Part shown: piece by piece, positions 1 through 5,683 of the stretch
Layout of the letters: each line of letters starts with the position of its first letter
How positions within the stretch are numbered: the first letter of the stretch is position 1
Position numbers and translations under genes: made by a program
The notes under the pieces: generated by a model
Seen by the model: only the letters and a program-made list of their open reading frames with translations
What the model was told of the DNA's origin: nothing
Databases searched by the model: none
Assembly (NCBI GenBank): GCA_934183135.1
Contig: CAKPRX010000078.1
Location: 1 to 10,447, forward strand
Reading direction: 5' to 3'
DNA length: 10,447 nucleotides
Source: an uncultured Prevotella sp.
GTDB taxonomy: Bacteria > Bacteroidota > Bacteroidia > Bacteroidales > Bacteroidaceae

Positions 1-204
1 CTGTTTCCACAGTCCATAGAGCTGAGTCAGTATGCGCGTCTTCATCTCCTCGGTCGCCTTATTGGTAAAGGTCACGGCCAGGATATTCCTGTAGCACGCA
101 GGGGTCTTGATGACCAGTTTGATATACTCTATGGCCAGCGTAAAGGTCTTGCCCGAACCGGCGCTGGCCTTGTACACAGTTAGGGGGATAGTCTTGTTTA
201 CCAT
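1..204 (-). CDS. UvrD/RecB-like DNA helicase, N-terminal fragment (runs off the window)
   Basis: The first 68 residues of a superfamily 1 DNA helicase/exonuclease subunit are visible; the rest lies beyond the left edge. Residues 13-20 read ASAGSGKT, the Walker A loop in the A-S-A-G-S-G-K-T form typical of AddA/RecB-like helicases. Residues 41-58 (ILAVTFTNKATEEMKTRI) are helicase motif Ia. In this family ATP hydrolysis drives strand unwinding for recombinational repair of double-strand breaks, and many Bacteroidota versions also carry a C-terminal nuclease domain, which cannot be checked here. The ATG (204-202) lies inside the last codons of the upstream DUF5686-type gene, in the string ATGGTAA, giving a 7-base overlap. 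Translation is therefore probably coupled to that gene. Family assignment is firm; the choice between AddA, RecB and a plain UvrD helicase is open. Confidence 0.9.
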   Translation of the reverse strand, partial: MVNKTIPLTVYKASAGSGKTFTLAIEYIKLVIKTPACYRNILAVTFTNKATEEMKTRILTQLYGLWKQ

Positions 205-2234
205 TGTCTAAAGAGTTCTAATCCTACTTTCACTCCTATACCGTCATAGTGTCCATTGCGGTTGGCTACAAACAGGCCGGCCGATAGCCAGCGTGTTGTC
301 AGTCCATAGCCCACCTCGATGTATGGATGCAGGTGAGTAACTACCAGTATGTTGCTGTAAATGCGTTCTTTCTCAATGATGTGTCCCACCCATGGCAGAC
401 GGCTTAGGGCGAGTAGGGGAGTCTCATAGGTAATGTTGGACCGTACATAGTAGCGCGACAGGTTGTACCACTTGCTGTCTAAGAGACTGAACTCGCCCGT
501 CCATTCATCATTCCATCCATCAGGGATGTTGTTATCGCGGAAGTTGGTGTAATCCAGAAAGTACTTGCTGCCATCACGTAGGGTGTAGAAGCCGCCACCA
601 GCTCGCAGTGAGAGATAGCGTAACCGGTTAAGGGCTATGATATGTTGCAGGTCAAACTCCCAGCGTTCGTAGGCTATGTCTGCATTGGCCAACCCGCGTA
701 TGCTACGTTCGTAGGCTGCATTGATGGCTGGGCCGTGTCGGCCCATAGGCCGCCATATAATCTCGGTCTTAGGGGCAACAGAGTAGTAAGAGGTGTGGAG
801 GCCAGCCTGGCGGTAGGTATCCTGCTCGACGGCTGTACGTCGGTGGGCTATAATCCCGGCCTGTAAGGTGATGTGAGGGTTAAGGTCATAGCTTCCTAAC
901 AGGCTGAGGTTAAGGTCTCTAAAATAGCTTAGACGTTCATCGTTATAGTTAGCTGTGTCGGGCAACTGGCTTAACAACTCGTCTTTCAGCAATCCATTAC
1001 GTATCCAGTTGCCGTTGCTGAAACGCAATTCGATATATCCATTGTGCCTGTGGTTAAAGTGATATTCTACGGGGATGGTATAATATAGGTGGCGCTGCTT
1101 AAAAGAATAGCCGGCCTTGAGCCGGGTATATAGGTAACTGTTATTAGAAAAAGTATAGGTCGTGCGGATGTCAAACTTATAGTAATAGCCCTTGTGGCCG
1201 CTATAGCCCATGTACAGTGGGTTAAACAGAGGGTTGATACGGAGATAGCCCTGATTGGTAGTACCATAGCTGGAGGTAATCTTGTTGAGCAGGTTGTCGC
1301 CCAGGATGTCCCAGAAAAACCGCTTGGCCCAGCCACGCTTCTTGGAAGCGGTCGTGGCGCTGTCGGGCTGGTTGTCGTGATAGTAGGCAGCATACAGTTG
1401 CTGCTCATCAGCAGTGAGGCTGTCACATCTTACAGCTGCTATCTGTAGTTTCTGAGGGTTAGCGGCTTGCGAGTCTGCCAGAACTTTTGGCAGACCATAA
1501 GCAGCTACGTTAGAAGCCTGTATAATATTCCCGAGGAACTCGAACTTGGAATTAAGAGTACATCGTGTGGGAAACAGGGAATAGATGCCGCTGTCGCCCA
1601 TGGTAAAGGCCAGGGCAAACGTTATCATGTCGAACTCGCCTTGTATAGAACCGTTTATGATGCGGCCAGTCCCAGCGTCTATGGTGGCATTGCCATATAC
1701 CAGCTGGGTGTTCTTGACCTTGGGCCAGAATGTTATGTCTACCTTATTATTATATAGGTATTTGAAATGGTAACGATAGAACACCCGGTTGACCTTGCAG
1801 AAAGGTGATAACACGTTGGAACCGAATATTGTTTCCTCGTAGAACTTTGGAGTGAGAAATTTTTGCAGCCGTGTCATGGTCTGCTTGTGTTGGGGTATGG
1901 TCGACAGATGGGCTATGCGTGTCGCGTCAAAATCGTAAGTGCTCTTGTGGCTGAATAGCTCATAGCTCTCCTCTATATAGCGTCGATTCTTACTATGGGC
2001 GATGCGGTACATGGTGGGAATGGGGAAGAGTGTGACATTGCGGCGCACTACGTTGAGGCCAAACTTGCGGTAGGCGTATGTCTGGGTGCCCTGGGCCATG
2101 CTCGTGTCTATCTGGTTCCTGTATTGGCAAATTCGGTCAAGCAGCAGAACATCGCGTCTGACGTTCTGCTGTCCCCTTACGGTGAGGACTTGTCCGATAA
2201 GGATGGCGAGCATGATAATTCTGCCGATACGCAT
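198..2234 (-). CDS. DUF5686-type outer-membrane protein
   Basis: This 678-residue protein begins with a signal peptide (M-R-I-G-R, then a hydrophobic stretch to about residue 19, likely cut near G-Q-Q at 21-23). The middle part, around residues 175-210, contains NTQLVYGNATID, GRIING and GEFDMITF, which I recognise as the pattern of the Bacteroidota family DUF5686. The C-terminal half (about 330-678) is rich in alternating aromatic and polar residues and ends in L-E-L-F-R-Q-W, as expected of an outer-membrane beta-barrel. Many DUF5686 proteins carry an N-terminal carboxypeptidase-regulatory-like domain; here I see none between the signal peptide and the family region. Molecular function is unknown. 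It follows a terminator and a candidate -7 box and overlaps the downstream helicase gene by 7 bases. The first Met is kept because it supplies the basic n-region, although Met8 (2213) would leave a leader after the promoter. Family call from memory, fairly sure. Confidence 0.82.
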   Translation of the reverse strand: MRIGRIIMLAILIGQVLTVRGQQNVRRDVLLLDRICQYRNQIDTSMAQGTQTYAYRKFGLNVVRRNVTLFPIPTMYRIAHSKNRRYIEESYELFSHKSTYDFDATRIAHLSTIPQHKQTMTRLQKFLTPKFYEETIFGSNVLSPFCKVNRVFYRYHFKYLYNNKVDITFWPKVKNTQLVYGNATIDAGTGRIINGSIQGEFDMITFALAFTMGDSGIYSLFPTRCTLNSKFEFLGNIIQASNVAAYGLPKVLADSQAANPQKLQIAAVRCDSLTADEQQLYAAYYHDNQPDSATTASKKRGWAKRFFWDILGDNLLNKITSSYGTTNQGYLRINPLFNPLYMGYSGHKGYYYKFDIRTTYTFSNNSYLYTRLKAGYSFKQRHLYYTIPVEYHFNHRHNGYIELRFSNGNWIRNGLLKDELLSQLPDTANYNDERLSYFRDLNLSLLGSYDLNPHITLQAGIIAHRRTAVEQDTYRQAGLHTSYYSVAPKTEIIWRPMGRHGPAINAAYERSIRGLANADIAYERWEFDLQHIIALNRLRYLSLRAGGGFYTLRDGSKYFLDYTNFRDNNIPDGWNDEWTGEFSLLDSKWYNLSRYYVRSNITYETPLLALSRLPWVGHIIEKERIYSNILVVTHLHPYIEVGYGLTTRWLSAGLFVANRNGHYDGIGVKVGLELFRQW

Positions 2235-2241
2235 ATTACTG

Positions 2242-2249
2242 CAAACTTA
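2242..2249 (-). promoter_or_regulatory. Candidate -7 promoter box of the DUF5686-type gene
   Basis: On the minus strand this reads TAAGTTTG followed by CA, a full match to the Bacteroidales -7 consensus TAnnTTTG. No clear -33 TTTG is seen at the usual spacing. It sits only 7 bases before the ATG at 2234, so transcription would begin almost at the start codon, implying either a very short leader or use of Met8 at 2213. Confidence 0.5.
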
Positions 2250-2282
2250 CTCATAATAATCGTAAACTCGGCACGAAAGGAC

Positions 2283-2314
2283 AAAAAAATCCCCACCTTT
2301 TTTGAGATGGGGAT
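2283..2314 (-). terminator. Rho-independent terminator of the sigma factor gene
   Basis: Read on the minus strand, ATCCCCA (2314-2308) pairs perfectly with TGGGGAT (2295-2289) across a 12-base loop, and the stem runs straight into seven T residues (2289-2283). It lies 30 bases past the stop of the sigma factor gene and separates it from the DUF5686-type gene. Confidence 0.85.
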
Positions 2315-2343
2315 GATTATTTTGTAAAGTGTAGCTATACTTC

Positions 2344-3216
2344 TTAGCCCAGGTATTTCATCAGTATCTTGGCGTTACCGCTGTCGCGTAGCTTGGTAAT
2401 GCTCTTCTCGCGTATCTGGCGTACACGCTCACGGGTCAGTTTCAGCTCGTCGCCTATTTCCTCAAGTCCCTTTTCGTGACAGCCGATACCGAAACAGTAG
2501 CGGATAATCTTGATCTCGCGATCTTTGAGCACTTTGCTCAGCACCTGGTTGAGTTCCAGCGCCATACTCTCATGGTCTACGGTCTTGTCAGTACGGCTGT
2601 CGTCGCCCGAAGGCATCACGTCAAGCATACAGTTGTCTTCGCCATCCTGAAAAGGGGCGTCTATACTTACATGATGGCCATCGGCCATGAGGCTTTGGCC
2701 TATCTTCTCTTCGTCGATATTAGTGGCGTCTGCCAGCTCCGATACCGAGGGGTGGCGCTGGTTGGCCTGCTCGAACTTATTAATCTCGTGATTTATCTTG
2801 TTGAGCGAACCTACCTGGTTGAGGGGCAGGCGCACTATGCGGCTTTGCTCGGCGATAGCCTGAAGTATGCTCTGGCGAATCCACCATACTGCGTATGAGA
2901 TAAACTTAAAACCGCGAGTCTCATCAAATTTCTGTGCAGCCTTAATGAGCCCTATATTTCCTTCGTCGATAAGGTCTGTAAGTGTAAGTCCTTGGTGCTG
3001 GTACTGCTTGGCCACCGATACTACGAAGCGGAGGTTTGCTGTGACCAGTTTGTCTTTGGCGCGCTCGCCTTCGGGGCCTCCCTTCTTGATTTTCTGGGCG
3101 AGCTCTATCTCCTCGTCTATCGTAATTAATGGGGCACGACCTATTTCTACCAAATATTTGTCCAGTGCTTCGCTGGAGCGGTTGGTAATACTCTTTGAAA
3201 TCTTTAATTGTCTCAT
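2344..3216 (-). CDS. RpoD/SigA-family RNA polymerase sigma-70 factor
   Basis: This 290-residue sigma-70 directs RNA polymerase to promoters. From the Met at 3216 it begins MRQLKISKSITN, the start I know from Bacteroidales primary-type sigma factors; an upstream in-frame ATG at 3255 would only add 13 unlikely residues. Region 1.2 lies at about 16-48 and region 2 at 58-128, with core-binding DLIDEGNIGLIKAAQKFD (81-98) and the -7 recognition helix around FISYAVWWIRQSILQ (105-119). Region 3 is about 135-200 and region 4 about 222-287, with the helix-turn-helix LEEIGDELKLTRERVRQI (251-268). There is no long region 1.1, as is usual in this phylum. The K-K-G-G-P-E-G-E insertion near 45-52 and C-F-G-I-G-C-H-E-K-G near 241-250 differ from the form I associate with the housekeeping sigma factor, so this may be a second, group-2-like paralogue. 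For that reason no symbol is given. It has its own promoter and terminator. Confidence 0.95.
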   Translation of the reverse strand: MRQLKISKSITNRSSEALDKYLVEIGRAPLITIDEEIELAQKIKKGGPEGERAKDKLVTANLRFVVSVAKQYQHQGLTLTDLIDEGNIGLIKAAQKFDETRGFKFISYAVWWIRQSILQAIAEQSRIVRLPLNQVGSLNKINHEINKFEQANQRHPSVSELADATNIDEEKIGQSLMADGHHVSIDAPFQDGEDNCMLDVMPSGDDSRTDKTVDHESMALELNQVLSKVLKDREIKIIRYCFGIGCHEKGLEEIGDELKLTRERVRQIREKSITKLRDSGNAKILMKYLG

Positions 3217-3287
3217 TCTTGCTTGTCTGAAAATATCTGAAAGATTGCAGCTCAATCAATTCGATATACCTTATACGAAAAACGATG

Positions 3288-3295
3288 CAAAATTA
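3288..3295 (-). promoter_or_regulatory. Candidate -7 promoter box of the sigma factor gene
   Basis: The minus strand reads TAATTTTG followed by CA, matching TAnnTTTG. Transcription starting a few bases on would give a leader of roughly 65 bases before the ATG at 3216. No convincing -33 element is visible; the upstream bases are a T-rich run. Confidence 0.55.
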
Positions 3296-3526
3296 CAAAA
3301 AAAAAGTGATATTTGGTGGTTCTGTGACTATAATTTTATATGTAAAAATCGTTAATATCCAATTTGTAACCATTCTTATGACGCTTTTGGCTCCAGTTTG
3401 CGGACTGTGGTGGGCTTGATGTTGACTTTCGGGGCATTGGGTGGCTGGGGCTGATGATGGCGGCAACTCCCTTTGCACCTACAAATTTTATTGCTTGGCG
3501 ACAGCCAGCTTGTCCGATAAAATAGT

Positions 3527-3534
3527 TACCTTTG
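3527..3534 (+). promoter_or_regulatory. Candidate -7 promoter box of the acetyltransferase gene
   Basis: TACCTTTG matches TAnnTTTG on the plus strand. It overlaps the TTG that would open the longest reading frame at 3532, which argues for the later ATG at 3583 as the true start and a leader of about 40 bases. A TTG occurs at 3510-3512, but the spacing of 14 bases is too short for a standard -33 element. Confidence 0.5.
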
Positions 3535-3582
3535 CCAACGGATAGCGAATGGACGTTATTGCAATCCTGTAGACGCGATAAG

Positions 3583-4152
3583 ATGATGAATACGGAATGG
3601 AACAAAATGCTTAGCGGTGAGGTGTATGACGCGCTGGACAGCGAGGTCATAGAGCGTCTCTGTAAGGCCCGCGAGCTGGTGGCCGACTTCAATCGGATAG
3701 CTCCTAATGATGACCTGGCTAAGGAGAAAGCACTGCGCCAGTTGCTTGGCAAGTGTGGCAAAGCGCCTCATGTCAATCAGCCTTTTTACTGCGATTATGG
3801 TTGTAATATCGAAGTGGGTGACAACTTTTTTGCCAATTTCGGTTTTACGGTTTTGGATGAGGCTCGGGTCATCATAGGCGACAATGCCTTTATTGGGCCC
3901 AACGTGAGTATGTACACACCGTGCCACCCCACGTCACCGAAGAAACGCAATACGGGTGTACAGTGGGCCAAGCCTATCAAGATAGGTAACTCGGTATGGA
4001 TAGGGGGCAGCGTTACCATACTGCCTGGCGTTACCATTGGCGACAACTGTACTATAGGGGCTGGCTCGGTGATAACTAAGGATGTACCAGCCAATAGTAT
4101 AGCTGTGGGTAACCCCTGTCGGGTAATCCGGAAGATAGAAATCGAGGACTGA
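3583..4152 (+). CDS. Maltose/galactoside O-acetyltransferase family (LacA/Maa/NodL type)
   Basis: This 189-residue protein transfers acetyl groups from acetyl-CoA to a hydroxyl of a sugar; the natural acceptor cannot be told from sequence. The N-terminal mac region (about residues 4-60: W-N-K-M-L-S-G-E-V-Y, then K-A-R-E-L-V-A-D-F-N) is the signature of the maltose acetyltransferase group. It is followed by a left-handed beta-helix of hexapeptide repeats (V-I-I-G-D-N, I-G-P-N-V, I-K-I-G-N-S, V-T-I-G-D-N, C-T-I-G-A-G). His115 in Y-T-P-C-H-P is the expected catalytic histidine, and G-N-P-C-R-V-I near the end is typical of the CoA-binding tail. Two ATGs lie side by side (3583, 3586). A longer frame from a TTG at 3532 is rejected because that codon overlaps the candidate promoter box. 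The gene is monocistronic and converges on the cupin gene. Confidence 0.93.
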   Translation: MMNTEWNKMLSGEVYDALDSEVIERLCKARELVADFNRIAPNDDLAKEKALRQLLGKCGKAPHVNQPFYCDYGCNIEVGDNFFANFGFTVLDEARVIIGDNAFIGPNVSMYTPCHPTSPKKRNTGVQWAKPIKIGNSVWIGGSVTILPGVTIGDNCTIGAGSVITKDVPANSIAVGNPCRVIRKIEIED

Positions 4153-4180
4153 CGGCTGCAAGCCCGCCTCGGACAACAAT

Positions 4181-4229
4181 CCCATAACCTGCCATGTCCT
4201 TATATATAGATAGGTTGGCAGGTTGTGGG
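4181..4229. repeat. Long hairpin between convergent genes, possible bidirectional terminator
   Basis: CCCATAACCTGCCA (4181-4194) and TGGCAGGTTGTGGG (4216-4229) are inverted repeats of 14 bases with a single non-Watson-Crick position, around a 21-base AT-rich loop. In plus-strand RNA that position is a G-U pair, so the stem is unbroken; in minus-strand RNA it is a C-A mismatch. Short outer pairing of AACA with TGTT adds to it. It sits exactly between the stops of the acetyltransferase and the cupin, but no T-run follows on either side, so it is not a canonical rho-independent terminator. Confidence 0.7.
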
Positions 4230-4242
4230 CTGTTTGGCGTCT

Positions 4243-4578
4243 CTACTTCTTGTGCTGGGGAACGATGGCGAAATAGAGCAGGTCGTGGTCTGTCAGGTTC
4301 TCCATGTAGTGCGAATGGCCCTCGGGACAATAGTGGCACTGGCCGGCCCGTACTACCTCGATTTCGCCGTCATAGTGAAAAGTGCCTTCTCCGCTGATAA
4401 CAAAGATAATCTCGCTGTTGCCCACATGAGTATGAAGGCCCGTCGAGGCACCAGGTCTGAGGGTAGAGTACATAATCTTTACGTTCTCGTCTGCATAGTT
4501 GCGGCTATCCAGGGGGCCTTTGCCACCCTTGAAGTCCATAGTGCGGACTTCCTTGATTTTCTCAAAGTCTATTACCAT
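4243..4578 (-). CDS. Small single-domain cupin protein
   Basis: This 111-residue protein is a single conserved-barrel cupin. Cupin motif 1 is GLHTHVGNSE (residues 47-56) with metal ligands His49, His51 and Glu56, followed by I-S-G-E-G-T-F. Motif 2 is G79-x5-P85-x-G87-x2-H90-x3-N94, a full match to the textbook pattern, with His90 as the fourth ligand. Members of this group bind a divalent metal and act as small isomerases, dioxygenases or sugar- or ligand-binding proteins; the sequence does not say which. No signal peptide is seen, so it should be cytoplasmic. It stands alone, reads away from the ribosomal operon, and has its own promoter region with two -7 boxes built into a concentric palindrome. 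Confidence 0.92.
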   Translation of the reverse strand: MVIDFEKIKEVRTMDFKGGKGPLDSRNYADENVKIMYSTLRPGASTGLHTHVGNSEIIFVISGEGTFHYDGEIEVVRAGQCHYCPEGHSHYMENLTDHDLLYFAIVPQHKK

Positions 4579-4601
4579 AATTTCTGTCTTTAAAACTATA
4601 C

Positions 4602-4671
4602 TTGCAAAGATAGTGCAAACCGAGCGGTATGAGCTTGCTCAAATACCCGAGGTGCCGCCTATCTTGTGCAA
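4602..4671. repeat. Concentric imperfect palindrome upstream of the cupin gene
   Basis: Outer arms TTGCAAAGATAG (4602-4613) and CTATCTTGTGCAA (4659-4671) are inverted copies with one bulged base. At the same centre lies TGAGCTTGCTCA (4630-4641), a perfect inverted repeat with a 2-base spacer. On the minus strand the left arm contains the -7 box nearest the cupin, and a second -7 box overlaps the right arm. The arrangement suits an operator or a mobile promoter-bearing repeat. Confidence 0.65.
4605..4612 (-). promoter_or_regulatory. Candidate -7 promoter box of the cupin gene (proximal)
   Basis: The minus strand reads TATCTTTG followed by CA, matching TAnnTTTG and giving a leader of about 20 bases to the ATG at 4578. 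A TTTG is present upstream (4643-4640), but the spacing of 27 bases is longer than usual for a -33 element. Confidence 0.6.
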
Positions 4672-4676
4672 AAATA
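4669..4676 (-). promoter_or_regulatory. Second candidate -7 box upstream of the cupin gene (distal)
   Basis: The minus strand reads TATTTTTG followed by CA, also matching TAnnTTTG, 64 bases upstream of the proximal box. A transcript from here would carry most of the concentric palindrome in its leader. The T-rich match is easier to get by chance than the proximal box. Confidence 0.35.
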
Positions 4677-4789
4677 CAGAAAATAATCAGTTGAAGATAG
4701 AAATGTACTGGAAAATATTCAACGAGCATCGTTTTTTTAACATGGCGAAGTCCACAGGCGCAATGTCCGGGAAGAACTGGGAGGTGCTC

Positions 4790-4825
4790 AAAAGGAAGAA
4801 GCCAGTTCTGTTCAGAACTGGCTTC
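4790..4825 (-). terminator. Terminator of the rplU-rpmA operon
   Basis: GAAGCCAGTTCTG (4798-4810) and CAGAACTGGCTTC (4813-4825) form a perfect 13-base inverted repeat around TT. Read on the minus strand the stem is followed by TTCCTTTT (4797-4790). It lies 33 bases past the rpmA stop. The stem is very strong and the T tract is broken by two C residues. Confidence 0.85.
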
Positions 4826-4858
4826 GGTATGTTTGTTTGGAATAAGTTGTTGTTTTAT

Positions 4859-5149
4859 TTAAGCGTCAGCCTTCTTGGTTTTCTCAGCGTAAACTTCGGG
4901 AGAGAGAACGGAGACTGTGCTCTTGTCGCGGGCTCCCTTGTGGAAGTAAACCACGCCATCAGTAAGAGCATACAATGTGTCGTCCTTGCCCTGAGCTACA
5001 TTCTCACCGGGGAAGTGCTTGTTGCCACGCTGGCGAACGATGATGTTGCCGGCGATGATCTTCTGGCCACCCCAAATCTTAACGCCTAATCTCTGTGAAG
5101 CTGATTCACGGCCGTTCTTAGAACTACCAACACCTTTTTTATGTGCCAT
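4859..5149 (-). CDS. rpmA: 50S ribosomal protein L27 (bL27)
   Basis: This 96-residue protein of the large ribosomal subunit starts [20 protein letters not shown], the conserved bL27 N-terminus whose basic tail reaches the peptidyl-transferase centre and helps position the tRNA ends. [16 protein letters not shown] and H-P-type H-F-P-G-E-N-V follow as in the family. It lacks the short N-terminal extension that Firmicutes remove by protease. The C-terminal tail after V-S-V-L-S-P is slightly longer than the usual 85-90 residues and ends in K-K-A-D-A. It lies 18 bases after rplU in the standard rplU-rpmA operon. Unlike other genes in this window it has a textbook ribosome binding site. A strong terminator follows. 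Confidence 0.98.
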   Translation of the reverse strand: MAHKKGVGSSKNGRESASQRLGVKIWGGQKIIAGNIIVRQRGNKHFPGENVAQGKDDTLYALTDGVVYFHKGARDKSTVSVLSPEVYAEKTKKADA

Positions 5150-5157
5150 TCTGAATT

Positions 5158-5163
5158 CCTCCT
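5158..5163 (-). promoter_or_regulatory. Strong Shine-Dalgarno site of rpmA
   Basis: The minus strand reads AGGAGG with an 8-base spacer to the rpmA ATG. It is noted because Bacteroidota genes seldom use a Shine-Dalgarno site, and I see none of similar strength before the other starts in this window. It falls in the 18-base gap after the rplU stop. Confidence 0.75.
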
Positions 5164-5167
5164 GTTT

Positions 5168-5485
5168 TTAAGCGACTACTTGTTTAACTTCTACCTGTGT
5201 GAACTGAGCGCGATGACCATTCTTCTTGCGATAGTCCTTGCGACGCTTCATCTTGAAAACGATGACCTTGTCACCCTTTACAAGCGGGTTCACAACCTCT
5301 ACTACTACCTTGGCACCTTCTACAGTTGGTGCACCCACTGTGACAGCACCCTCTTTGTCTACGAGGAGTACTTTGTCAAACTCAACGGTCTTACCTGCCT
5401 CAACATCCTTGATGTGGTGAACGAAGAGCTTCTGGCCCTCGGTCACCTTGAACTGCTGACCGTTAATTTCTACAATTGCGTACAT
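5168..5485 (-). CDS. rplU: 50S ribosomal protein L21 (bL21)
   Basis: This 105-residue protein binds 23S rRNA in the large ribosomal subunit. It starts [20 protein letters not shown], the conserved bL21 beginning, and contains [16 protein letters not shown] and the basic signature [15 protein letters not shown] (about 78-92) that contacts rRNA. Length is normal for the family. It is the first gene of the rplU-rpmA operon, with a candidate promoter about 85 bases upstream and two small hairpins in the presumed leader. The region just before the ATG is AT-rich with no Shine-Dalgarno site, in contrast to rpmA. Confidence 0.98.
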   Translation of the reverse strand: MYAIVEINGQQFKVTEGQKLFVHHIKDVEAGKTVEFDKVLLVDKEGAVTVGAPTVEGAKVVVEVVNPLVKGDKVIVFKMKRRKDYRKKNGHRAQFTQVEVKQVVA

Positions 5486-5507
5486 TATTTATAATATAAA
5501 TGTTTTT

Positions 5508-5535
5508 CCGCCAGGCGGCTGAATGGCATTTCAGC
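5508..5535 (-). promoter_or_regulatory. Two adjacent hairpins in the presumed rplU leader
   Basis: In the minus-strand leader GCTGAA (5535-5530) pairs with TTCAGC (5523-5518) across a 6-base loop. Directly after it CCGC pairs with GCGG (within 5518-5508) across 3 bases, followed by A residues. They could form a leader structure for autogenous control by the ribosomal protein, which is known for other L21 leaders; here that role is inferred only. Confidence 0.35.
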
Positions 5536-5568
5536 GCTTCTTCGAGCCCGAACGGACTAAATCGGCTG

Positions 5569-5576
5569 CAAAATTA
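5569..5576 (-). promoter_or_regulatory. Candidate -7 promoter box of rplU-rpmA
   Basis: The minus strand reads TAATTTTG followed by CA, matching TAnnTTTG and identical to the box before the sigma factor gene. It gives a leader of about 75 bases. No -33 TTTG is seen. Confidence 0.55.
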
Positions 5577-5683
5577 CTACTTTTTGCCCACATAACGGGG
5601 TGGGCGATGACAGTATTTTTAAGCAATTAAATAACTTTAACGCTTCGGGCACCACAGGTGCAGTGGCTGTGCTGCTGGCGGTA

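Larger units (their letters stand above)
3217..3582. other. 366-base divergent intergenic region
   Basis: The gap between the divergent sigma factor and acetyltransferase genes. Positions 3217-3360 are AT-rich and hold the minus-strand -7 box of the sigma gene (3288-3295). Positions 3361-3500 are more GC-rich, and on the minus strand an open stretch there ends in K-L-E-P-K-A-S before a stop. It has no start codon in good context and no family I recognise. Positions 3527-3534 hold the plus-strand -7 box of the acetyltransferase. I see no RNA gene or mobile element. Confidence 0.6.

Noticed and set aside
3532..3582. TTG start that would lengthen the acetyltransferase by 17 residues
   Set aside because: The TTG lies within the candidate -7 box, and the extra residues do not resemble the family N-terminus.
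4677..4789. Open minus-strand stretch containing F-F-P-D-I-A-P-V-D-F-A-M-L, slightly like a transposase D-x-A-P motif, and a plus-strand frame from the ATG at 4742
   Set aside because: The minus frame has no start and runs through the rpmA terminator stem; the plus frame continues antisense through rpmA. Neither has other domain features.
5586..5605. GCCCAC / GTGGGC inverted repeat after the TonB receptor gene as a terminator
   Set aside because: Only 6-base arms, and on the minus strand it is followed by A residues, not T residues.
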